Source: Neofusicoccum parvum (lineage: Eukaryota; Ascomycota; Dothideomycetes; Botryosphaeriales; Botryosphaeriaceae). From it: 64,000 nt of DNA. Shown one piece after another: positions 34,329 to 45,200 of this stretch (its first letter is position 1; each line of letters begins with the position of its first letter). Both the position numbers and the translations under genes were made by a program. The stretch lies in NCBI GenBank assembly GCA_020912385.1, contig CP087206.1, positions 2,294,001 to 2,358,000 on the forward strand, read 5' to 3'. The notes below the pieces were generated by a model that worked only from the letters and a program-made list of their open reading frames with translations, made no database searches and had not been told where the DNA came from.

Positions 34329-35571
34329 TGGAGAGGAGGGCCATGTGACCTCAGCCGCCCCGCTGATGGGCGTGTACCAGCTGAGACATGCGTCTTGATG
34401 GGGCGGACCGGTGGGATGGGAAAACGATGATGATCTCGTCTTTTGGTGTTGCGGCGCGGTTTGACCGGTCAGCAACGACTACTGCTATCTCTTAACGATA
34501 TCCACACAGACACATTAGAGAGAGTATGTGCGCAATCTCTACTAATCTATTTCCTTTCCTATACCTCTTAATTAAGTAAATTGGCCACACGGAGCCCTAC
34601 CTTACTCTTTTGTCTTTTGCTTTTCCTGTTTTTGCAAAAACTCATATAGGGCACGCGCACAGTCTTCGGTTCGCTTAGAAGGCCTACTATATAAGATCTT
34701 CGTCGCTATCGCTCCGGCCGTACCCACCTTTCTCGGCTCCTACGACGGCCGCGCCCGGGGCGGGCAGGGCGGGCAGGGCGTCGATCATTCATTCCATCGT
34801 GGCGCCGTGGAATTGAGCGAGCGAGCGAGCGATTGGCATGGAAAAATTTCAAACGGCCACTTCGAGAGAGGCACGTGTGCGGTGAGAGCGGCCGCCCTCG
34901 TGTTCCGGTGGTTTATTGAGCGGGCTGGGCGTGGCCGAGGCACCTGGCCGTCAATCGTCACGGGCGCCGCGTGACTGCGCAGTCGAGAAGGTTTTGGTCC
35001 GTCCCTTTCGTTCGTTCATGCGCGGAGGAACGTCCTGCTGGCCGAGCGCATGGAGCGGAGCGTGGTTGCGGCGGGCGGCCTGCGGTTGTGGCTGTGAAGC
35101 TCCGTGCTGCTGCTGCCATTGCCTTTTTGCTTGAACCTGCTCCACTCGCCCCAAGCCATCCGTTCGTTCGCTCGTTCGCTCCCTCTCCTCCGCTGGCTCT
35201 GCGTGCACGCAATGGGCGTGGTGTGCCTCGAAATAGACTCAGTCCCTCCAATCCACCCGCCTACCCACCCACCGCCGTCCCCGCCTTAACGCACGTAATC
35301 GATCAGCGCGGCTCTCGGCCGCCCGGCCGCATGGAGGCAGAACCGCGCGAGCGAGCGAGCATGTGAAGGTGGAGCTTGACCGGTGACGCGGGCATGGGCA
35401 GCGCGATGCGGGTCATGAAGGGCAAGGAAGCTCCTCTGCGCCGGTATTTTTGGGGGGAAGAAAAAGGGCCAGCTGATGGGCGGGGTGGGGAGTAGTGGGT
35501 TGGGAAATTGATGGGACGCCAGGGGATCTTCGCGGAACTCCGCTTCTTGCATATCATCTGTCGGCCGGCGG

Positions 35572-35596
35572 GCAGCAGCAGCAGCAGCAGCAGCAG
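35572..35596 (+). repeat. GCA trinucleotide microsatellite
   Basis: Eight perfect GCA units plus one base. It lies outside any gene I can support. Confidence 0.9.
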
Positions 35597-35680
35597 TGTT
35601 TTACCACTCTATTGTGGAGTCCGGATGCACGTACTGCTGGCGCCCGCCTACTACTATCCACGGCCGGGTGGGCGGGGCGC

Positions 35681-35696
35681 TTTTTTTTTTTTTTTT
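35681..35696 (+). repeat. Poly-T tract, 16 bases
   Basis: Uninterrupted run of 16 T between GC-rich flanks. Confidence 0.9.
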
Positions 35697-38371
35697 GGCC
35701 CTTTGCGCAATAGTTCGCTTAGAGGAGGGCGTGCTGGGGGACCCGGTGTCACGGTCCTGCTCCGTCTCTCTTTCCGCTCGGCGGGAGGAAGTGAAGGGCT
35801 ATGCACACGATTCGTGGATTAGCCGATGGGCGCGTTGTGGAGCCGGGCTGTATCTGGCTGTGGGAAAAGAGCAAAGTGTGGAGCGGCGACGCGCAATGCG
35901 AGGGAATGGGATCTCGGACTCGGGTCTGGGTCGGATAGCGACGGATTGACGGTTGTGGCCGTGGCCGTGGCTGGCTGGCGGGCAAAACAGGGCTGCATTG
36001 CGGAGGCTGAGTCTGGTGATGGTGTTGGTGGTGTTTTCGATGCCCGCCCTGCGGCCTGTGTTTGCCCGTCTTCTCTGCTGTGGTTCGATGAAGCGAGCGC
36101 CAAGCTGCGCGATGAGGGCCTGCGATGCGCGGTGTCTCGAGATGGGAGAGAAAGAGGAAGTGGTGGTTCCGTGCGCCTGGCATCCGCTCTCCAAAAGGGT
36201 CCGGTGCCGTGCGTTTGCGCGTGTGCGCTGGTTTCAAGATGCGCGGCCGAACGAAGCGCGGGCGCCGGTGGTCTGATTCTTCTGCGATGGTGATTATTGT
36301 TTTATTTGTTAGGGTAGGTGAGACGGTGTAGACAGAGGCATGCAGCACGAGAGTCAGCGGCGGCGGCAGAGTCAGGTACCCCGAGTGTAGTCGGCAGCGG
36401 TGGGGCCGCTGTCCGCCAGGCGTGGCAGCCATGCTGCTGCTCCAAGCACGAGCAATCGCGGCATCAGCGGCAATGGAAGCTTGGTTGCTGCTGGCCGATG
36501 GGGTTACGTCTCGTGCTAGCGTCCAGAGCGGCTGCCGGGGTTCGCGCAATCGCCGGCCGGCCCCCGTGGTTAAGCTTAATTGATGGAGAGGGATGGCATG
36601 GCATGCGACACATGGACGCAAAGTGACGGGGCAGGTCCCTCCTTGTAGGGGAGGGGAGGGCCAGGGCCGCCGCCTGGCCGCGCCGGGGCCTATACATAGT
36701 TCATCGCTTCTTCTTGCGTCGCCGGCGCTCGTTTGGACTACTGCGATGCTGCGCGAAAGAGGCAGGTCGAGACAGGCGCGGGTTGATCAGTCGTACGACG
36801 GATCTGCGGCGATGCTGGCGTTATTGAGATCGGCTTGGGGGGGACAACGGTTCTGCTGGCGGTGCGCTTGTTGCGCCAGCGAGCGGGAGCGGAGAGGGGG
36901 GCGTGGGCGAGCGTGTGGGATGGCGAAATCTAGACTGATCGGAAAAGGATCTGGATATTGGGGAGATGCGTGGTCTGTGTGCGTGAAGCCATTTGGTGGA
37001 GATTGTTGCATTGGGCTGCCTTGGGCATCCGTCCACCCAACCGTCCATGTATAGGGATGGCGATGCAGGAGATGGCAGGACGGGCGCGCCGGCGCATGTC
37101 TGGGATGCGGTCTGGATAGACGGCCAGTAAGGCTGCCCACGCGCCCAATGGGAAGCGGCACAGGCGCGTCCGCGGCGGCCGTCAGCGTGAGCAAGCGGCG
37201 CGAGAAGCTTTCCGCTGCAGAAGCGGAGCGGCCTGACTCTGGCGCGCCCTTATCGGAGGCATCCCCTGACCCCTCGACAGCTCCAGCATCGCCGCCGTCA
37301 GCGCCCGCGAGGCCCGCGAGGCCTGTGCCGGCCGGCGGCCGGCAGGAAAGTCCGCGGACAGCTGCAGCAGGCCCAGTGCGCCCGCTAAGAGCTGCGCGTG
37401 TCTCGCAGGTGCAGCAGCGCTTCTTGCCGCGCTCGCGCCAGCAGCCCGCAATCTCAGACACGCGGACTCACGGGCCTCTGGCGTGCGCAGAGCGATGATC
37501 GCCAGGATCGGAGTCTTTTGACGCCGGAACGGCCGCCGTGGCTTCCCCGGGCGAGTAGGAAGCGTTCCAGCGGCTGGCCGGCGAGTCGTGTGTCGCTGCG
37601 AAAGCGCGTTCGCGGGCGGAGTCTGGCCGGGCCCCAGTGCCAGCAGCCAGCAGCCGCCGCTCGACGTGACGCCCCGCCGCCGACGCACCACGCCGCCGCC
37701 CGCCGCTGCGCGTGCTGCTGCGCGCTGCGAGCCGCACATGGCCGGCCGCCGGGGCGCGCGTATCTGCTGCGTCCGTATCGCGCGCTTGCGGCTGGTGCTC
37801 CGCGCTGCAGGCGGGCTCCGCTGCTGGGCTCCGCTGCCCCTTGGCTGGGCGCTGATCCCTGCGTGGCCGTTGCGGCTGCGGGACATGGTGACATGGGGCG
37901 CGAAAAATTCACCGCGGACGCGCAGCTCGCATGTCCGTACGAGACGCGGGCGCGGGCGCGCGGGCGACGCGACGGGACGAGACGAGACGCGGCGCTGCAT
38001 GAGGCGCGCGTGCTGGCGGCGGTGCGCGGGCGCTGCATGCCTGCCTATAGCAGCGGCGGGCAGCAGCTGGGTAAGGCTGGCGCGTGAGATGAAGTCGCGA
38101 TGCGGGCACTCTGCAAACAGTGACTCGGAGGGCTAGGGCACTGTCTGTACGGCGGCAGGGCTCGCGCAGCAGCGCGCATCACCTCCATCGCCGCCGCCAG
38201 CAGCTCTCCTCTGCCTCGCCATCTGCATCATCCTGCAGCTGCACTCGCATCGCGCCTGCACACCGCGGCAGTCCCGCAGCCATCCCGGCGCCAGGCCTCT
38301 CGCGTGAGCAGCCAGTGCATGCCTGCCCACAGACCCCTGCCATCGAGGCCCGGGGGGTTTTCCACTTCGGA

Positions 38372-41300
38372 ATGACGCTGGCGCCGCGACAAGGGGGGGA
38401 CGGTCACCGACGGCCCTCAATCCAAGCTGCGACCGAGCTGCTGCTGCCCGCCCGCAAGAGGGCCTCCTCCGACAACGCACAAGGAACCGCCTCTTCATCC
38501 TCCGCCACGCTCCCGCCCCAGAACGAGCACCACCCGCGACACCTCCTCTACCACCACCCCAACGCCCTGCTGCCCCCCGACCAGCAGCCGCCGCAGCACC
38601 ACCACCTCCCGCCGTCCCACAGCCGCTCGCTCGCGCCGCCCTTGACCCTGGCGCCCTCCGTCGCGCCTCAACACCAGGCCCGCACCCAGAGCGTCTCCAC
38701 CACCAGCCCGCCGCAGCTGCAGCGCCCGCCGCTCGGCAGCAGGGCCAATTCCGCGCCCCACGTCCCCAAGCACTCGCTCCCCCCGCATGGCGGCGCGAAG
38801 AATGGTCACGTAGCCCGCCCGTGGCACGGCCCCAGCGACGCCCTCGACGACAGCGACAGCAGCGACGACGACGACGCCATCAGCCGCGACCCCTTCTTCC
38901 TGCGCTACCAATCCGTGCTCGACCGCCTCGCCGCCGACCTGGGCCCCGGCGACGACGACGACTCCTCTCAGACCTCGGACGCCCAGACCCCCAAAGCCCC
39001 GATGGATGCTCAGGCACGTTCTCCCCCCGCTGCAGCAAGCCAGCCCGCTGACCGCCGCCGCACGCAGGCCCTCGAGGACATCAACATTGGCGTCATTGGC
39101 GACAATGGCGTGGGCAAGACCCGCTTCATCGACCGCGCCTTCGACCTGCGCAGCCGCGCCCAGACCCGCACCGCCACGCGCAAGATGTCCATTGACGGCA
39201 CCGTCTACACGGTGCGCCTGGTCGAGATTCCGTTTGAGGAGCTGGACATCGAGCACGACGACCGCATCTGCTGGCCGGACAGAATCGACGACTCGCCCGC
39301 GCCGCGGATCGACGGTGCGCTGATGCTATACGACGTTATGAATCAGGAGAGCCTGGCACAGGTGCCGGGCATGCTAAGTCAGTATTCACTCCCCCATTCC
39401 ACGCCGCGAGCCGGCAGCTCGGGGCAGGATCAGTCCCCGCGAGCCTGGATGCCGCGCGCCGATCGCAGCCCAACCGTAATGTCGGGCGCCCCGGCTGACT
39501 GAATTTGCCTCTGCACAGATGTGGTTCACAAGGCGGCGCTGCCGTGCGTGCTGGTCGGCTGCAAGTGCGACAACCACCCGGCCCATCGCCAGGTGGACCC
39601 GGCCGTGGTGGAGCAGCGCGCAAAGACGCTAGTCGGCGACCTGCCCGCGTTCCAGAGCTCCGACGGATCTCCCGAGAGCCAGCGCATCTGTCTGTCAGTC
39701 ATGCTGCGGGCCATATTGGCATCGCGACAGGGTGAGTGCAATGGAGGAAGACATACCCGCCCCCCACGCCCCTGGTCCCTGCCCGCGCCCCAGCAGCCAT
39801 GGATGCGGCGCGTGCGCGCTCGGTCCGTTGGCGCACTCCCCCATATAACATTACGCACGCAGCTGTCGTTTCAATGCTGCGACATGTTTCACGCTTGTGG
39901 TCTTCCATCCCACATTCCATCTTCCGCGCCGCTTCTCCTTTTAGCCTACCGTTATCTCGTCTGACGTCGTGCGCATTTAAGATACCCCCGCCAGCAAGCT
40001 CGCCGCCGCACAGCGCCGCCGCGCCACGTCCAATTCCTCCGCCCTGCAACCCGTCTCCCCTCGTCCGAGCTGGAAGCGCCGGCATGAGCGGGCCAGCTCA
40101 GAGTTCTCCGGTTCGCGCCTGAAGATCCTGTCGGACAACGATGCAGAGACGCGCGCCAAGAACCGCGCCCATACCAACTCCTCCTTCCTCGACCTCGAAG
40201 AGTCCCCCGGCTACGAGTCATACGGTTCCGACGGCGCCGACTCGTCAGATTACGAGCCAAGCATCATCTCCGTCATGCCGTCAGACGAAAATGGCTACAC
40301 ATTCGAGCAGCTCGTCGACCGCCTCGTCGCCCAGCCGCTGTCCAAGCAGGACACCAAGTTCGTCGCCATCTTCCTCTCGCTCTACCGCAAGTTTGCCGCT
40401 CCGAGCCAGCTGCTCGAGGCGCTCATCAAGCGCTTCGATGCGCTCGAGCACGAGCGGAGCCCGCAGATGATCCGCACCGTCACCCAATTGCGCCATCTGT
40501 CGATCATGGAGCAGTGGCTCAGCACATACCCCGGCGACTTTGCCCACTTCACGACAAAACGCATGATGACGCTCTTCGTGAACCGCTTGGCCAGCAACCG
40601 CATCTTTGCAGTTGCCTCCAAGGAGATCTTGTCTGACCTAGACGCTGTGGTGGAAGATGATGATACGGATTGGGCCTGCAGTGACAAGCATCGCGAGAGT
40701 GCGAGCTCTAGCAACGCCACCCTGACCGAGGAGACGGACGAAGACCTTTCCAAGAGCGCAACAGAGCTCACCATCAGCATAACTCGCGGCTCTACGCACA
40801 CGACAGACACGGCGAACACTGGCCACCCCGAACGCTCCATCAGCACCTCCACCACCACCACCAGCTCCTCCCAGACGATGATGAACGCCATTGAGCAAGC
40901 ACGGCAACAAGCCAAGCTGCTCGTGCCGATCCCTCGAGTAACTCTCACCAAGACACAGTGGCACCTGCTGATTGGTGAGTCGGAGGAGAACATTGCACGG
41001 GAATTGACACGCATGGACTGGATCATGTTCCAATCTATCCGCCCGCGCGACCTGGTGCGGCACGTCAGCATGAACGCGGCCGAGAAGAAGAAGTGCAAGA
41101 GCCTGGACAACGTGGACCGGATGATCGAACACTTCAACCACCTGGCGTACTGGGTCACCAACTTTATCCTTTTGCGGGACAAGCCGAAGCATCGAGCTAT
41201 GATGCTCGAGAAGTTTATGAAGGTTGCGCGTAAGCTGCGCGAACTGAACAATTACAACTCCCTCGGCGCCGTCCTTGCAGGCCTCAATGGCACTGCAATC

Positions 41301-41989
41301 CACCGACTGTCCGCAACGCGCGACACCATCTCGCCCATCATAGCAAAGGACTTCATGAAACTGGAAATCCTCATGGGTACGCAGAAGAGCCACTTCGCCT
41401 ACCGCCTCGCGTGGGAGAATAGCTCGGGCGAGCGCATCCCTTATCTTCCTCTTCACCGCCGCGACCTCGTCTCCGCGGCTGAGGGTAACTCCACTTTTGT
41501 CAACGACCCACACAGGCGCGCCTCAAATGCAGGCCTTCTTGGTGGCAGCACAAGTCCCCGGTCCGCCGGCCCGCCCAGCACACCAAATGCGGACGCAATT
41601 GCCGCGTTAACCGGTAACTCCGGGAACGCAGCCGCTCTGCAGGCTGCCCTCAACAGATCGAGCGCACAGGAGAAGGAGGCGCCTCCGAGTGGCGTGGAAG
41701 GCAAGGAAAGAATCAACTGGAAGAAATTCGCGATCATGGGCGAGGTGATTGTGGGGCTGCAGCGTGCCCAGGGTTTCCCCTATCCCAATATTCCCCGCAA
41801 CGACGATGTGAGGAGTATGGTGCTGGACGTGAGAATCTGCAAGGATGATGACGTGAGTTCGCACAGACACTCTTGATTTTCATCGCTGACGTGTAACCGC
41901 AGGAACTGTACGACCGGTCGACTAGCCTCGAGGCTGTCGGAGCGGCTGGCGAACAACGAAGACGGTTTGCCAACTGGTTTCGTCAATAA
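38372..41989 (+). CDS. Ras guanine-nucleotide exchange factor with N-terminal Ras-like domain
   Basis: Predicted activator of a Ras-type GTPase at membranes. Exons 38372-39377, 39519-39731, 39982-41852 and 41903-41989 give 1058 residues. Residues 1-230 are disordered and His/Pro/Ser-rich. About 235-410 form a Ras-like domain with a P-loop NIGVIGDNGVGKTRFIDRAF. The switch-II region reads VRLVEIPFEELD without DxxG, and the guanine-specificity site reads CKCD instead of NKxD, so GTP hydrolysis is doubtful. About 505-620 is the RasGEF N-terminal (REM) domain, from YTFEQLVDRLVAQPLSKQDT on. The CDC25-type catalytic domain runs from about 740 to 1030, with FNHLAYWVTNFILL, LRELNNYNSLGAVLAGLNGT and RINWKKFAIMGEVIVGL; a Ser/Ala-rich insert interrupts it near 930. 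The last exon gives ELYDRSTSLE and stops at 41989, but a good coding frame continues to 42200 one base out of phase. Confidence 0.88.
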
Positions 41990-42200
41990 ACCCCAGCGCC
42001 GGGGGGCTCCACTTCCACGATCACAGATCAAGACGCAGTCTTCGCCTTTCTTCGGAGCAATCGGACAGCTTGATCTCGAAAAAGCCGAACGCGAGGAACG
42101 GATGCGGAAACGCAGCGACAGACGGCAGAAATCGCTCACGTCGGTTCCGGGCCGCGCGATTCCGCAACAGAGCAGGATAGCAGCCAGCTTGCTCTTCTGA
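41990..42200 (+). other. Probable out-of-frame continuation of the RasGEF coding sequence
   Basis: In the frame one base off the terminal exon, codons from about 41934 read through LSERLANNEDGLPTGFVNKP and a basic helical segment EKAEREERMRKRSDRRQKSL to a stop at 42198-42200. Composition and charge pattern look coding. A single extra base near 41931-41933 (GAGGCT) would explain why the annotated frame stops early. It may be a true frameshift, a sequencing error, or a splice site I have misplaced. Confidence 0.5.
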
Positions 42201-45200
42201 GCACGGGAGACATTCGGACTGCGTCGGCGAGCTGTGATCATGGACCAAAAGAGTGGAAACCAAAATTTCATAATCGTTGTCAGGAGGGAGAGCAGCACAG
42301 CATTTACTGAACTCGTCTTAACATCCAAGGGCGTTTCATCTGAGGCCAAGGATATCCACCACATCCCGAGCTGGAACAGAGGACGTCATATCCGTATTTC
42401 ATATGCCATACACCACTGCATGTATCACCGCATACCATACCATCTATCTATCTCCTTTGTCGTTTGTTGCATGGCATGGAGGATCTCAGTTTTCCCATTT
42501 CTCGTTACATATCGGAGCGGTAGACGGCGTGTGCAGGGACCGGTGGGTGGTCGGACGGTAGGACGGGGGGTGGTTTGTTGATCGTTGAGAGATGAGCATC
42601 CGAAATTTTCGTCCTTGTCGTCATTGTTCGGGTGGGGTGTCTGTTACTTCCCTCCCATTATCTGAGCGTTGGTTTCTATTTCTGGTTGTCTCCTTTTCTG
42701 AGCGTTGATATCATTGTCAAGGTCGCCACATATACACTCGTACACATGTCTGGGCAATTTTTGCGGGGAAATCTGGGAGCAAGGAAAGATATTGGGAAAG
42801 ACTGGTTTGGGTTTCATCTCGTCCGTTCTTGTCTCGTTGTCTCCTTCTACTTTTGTTTTGCATTTCGCCTTTTCCTTTTTCTCAATCCGGAAGACAAAAA
42901 AATACCCCCATGTTTTCTCTTATTTACTTGTTCGCCCCCAAGTAGCTGGGTTGGTCATAGCTTGAGCAGGGGCATATACTGCTCGGTTTTGTATACTTTT
43001 TACGTGTATAGTCGGTGTGGACGGCGAAGGGGGAAATGAGTGGACAAGGAGACGACCGATAGTGGGAGCCTAAGACAGTAGTGTGGCTGCGGGATTTGAG
43101 AAAGCGTTGACAAAGTCGCATCATCAAAATTGCACACAGTGCCGCATTGAACGAGTGGTGTTGTCATAGGCGAGCATGCTTTGCTTTTCTTTCGCCACTC
43201 TCTTCACACGCCGTTGCCTCGCGAGCACTCATGTGCTTGTGGAGAGCTCGCCCCGAGGACAGTTCACACCGTTCGTTTCAGCCGTGGAATGGACGGTGGC
43301 GTTGGGCGAAGTGCTAGTACCAAGGCCGGCGCGGTTTCAGCACGGCCTTCGATGATGCTTCTAGCGCAAGGGCTAAGGGAGGGAGCAGCAAGAGCACGGG
43401 TCCTGTTTGACAACTTGCTTTCGCAGACGGTTCGTCACTGGTGGATGGCGATGACGACTCCGGCGAGCTTCGATCCAGTCCCGCCGAGCTTCGTCAGGGG
43501 GTCTCTCTCTACAGTACCATGTTGCGGGCTATTTTTGTCGCCATCGCGGGGAGGGGTGGGAAACAAGCAACGGAACTCTATCTAACTGCATCTCACAGCG
43601 TGCATATGCAACGAGCCTGTCTGTCTAGTTCGGCGTCGCAACCCTGCACGGTACGTGGTTCCCACTTTGCCTTCCCTTTTCCCCCAATTACCGATCTGAA
43701 TCACCGTCCAATCTATCTGGCCTGACCTCATCTAGGAGTTCTGGAAGACGTCTTGCATCCGGATCGGGGGTGGGTGACGGGTTGAGTGGCTGCCCCCGCA
43801 ACCCATCCGTCAGTCCCCTCCTGGCCCTGTAGCCCAGCCTGCTTTTTTCTGCCTTCCCCCGCCGTTATGCAGGAACAGTTCGGGGGTTGATTTTCTTTTT
43901 CTTGTTTTTTTCATTGCCCGTCGTCGATTGCTCTCTGCCGTGCTGCCCGTGTTCGTTGCCACTCATTGCTGCCCGACGAACGAGCGGAACGCCGCACCAC
44001 CCATGCCCACCCGCATCTCTACCCTGATTTCGGTTAAAGCGCGAGGGACAAACCACTCGGACAGAAAAGAAAAACCCCAACATCGGGATCTTCCTTAATT
44101 AACTCATTGCCCGTTTCCCCCTTCGTGTCCCCCTCCGCCCCGCGACGAGCGAAATGGCAGCAACCTCGCCCATTTCGCCTATCTCGAACCGAACCGAACC
44201 GAACCGACGGCCGGGAGCGGTACCGGTTCCCCCATCCCTGGGAAGCGGTTCGAAGCCTTCCCGTTCCGCCGGTCCAGCTTGGCCTCTTTTTTCTCCTCAC
44301 CCGTCGCGTCAGCCGTGCCACCCCCGTCCCCTGCTCTCTCGGCCATTCGGGAAGGAGGGCAAGGGGGGATGGATGGGCATGAAGTTTTCGCCCTTCTCCT
44401 GTTTCTGTGCCGCATGGCTGGAGCGAGGGGGTTATGACTCGAGCGCCGGGCCAGTCCAGAACTCCGAGTCTCCTCGGCGGCGTGCTGGGGCTGTGATGGG
44501 CGTGCGTGTGGTCTGATGGGCGGCGAGCGGGCGCGGCGCCGGGCGCTGCAGGCACGGGCACATACGAGCGGCGAAGGCGTGATAAGGGGACGGGGACGGG
44601 GGTGGGCCAAGGATCGCGGCTGCCGTACATCGTTCGTATCGGAAAAGCAGGTGGGAGAGGGGGGGAGGCGGTATGGCTCGTCGTGCAGCTGCGTTGCTCG
44701 GACGGGCGGGAGTGGAGGGGGGCGGTGGGCTGCCTAACGTACAAGGGAATTTTGGACAGAGGGCCCAGGAAGAAAAAGACCCCCGGTACGGCGAAGGATG
44801 AGGTCGGAGGGATTTACAGCTGGCGTGCATGCAGCACGCGAAAAAAAAATGTCCGAAGACAAGTGCCGAAGCACTTTGCGGTCTGCGGTCTTTTTTCCTT
44901 CACCTCCTCTCCGTCGTTGCTTGGTCGACCTTTGAAGACCCAATTCTTTTTTTTTTTTTCCTCCGTCCTACGTGCCCACTTTGCGAGTCCCATCGGGGAC
45001 GGGGAACGCGCGGAACGCAGGTTCCGAGGAGATCCGCTAGGCGCAACGAGGCAAAAGACGTACCGGCGAGTGGGTTCGGGGGAGGTTTTTTTTTCTGGGT
45101 CATGCCGCGTGGGAATCGAGTGGGGCCCGTTGTGTTGTCCGTGAACCGCTCCGTCTGCGTATCGCGTGTTGAACGTCTAGAGAGGGGGGGGCATGAGGGG

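Larger units (their letters stand above)
34329..38371. other. About 4 kb GC-rich interval with simple repeats, no supported gene
   Basis: Many frames overlap on both strands with low-complexity composition; none shows a domain. It contains a GCA-triplet run (35572-35596), a poly-T run (35681-35696) and GAGC-type repeats near 34811 and 35346. The right part (about 37.1-38.3 kb) is very GC-rich and probably includes the promoter and long leader of the RasGEF gene. Confidence 0.45.
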
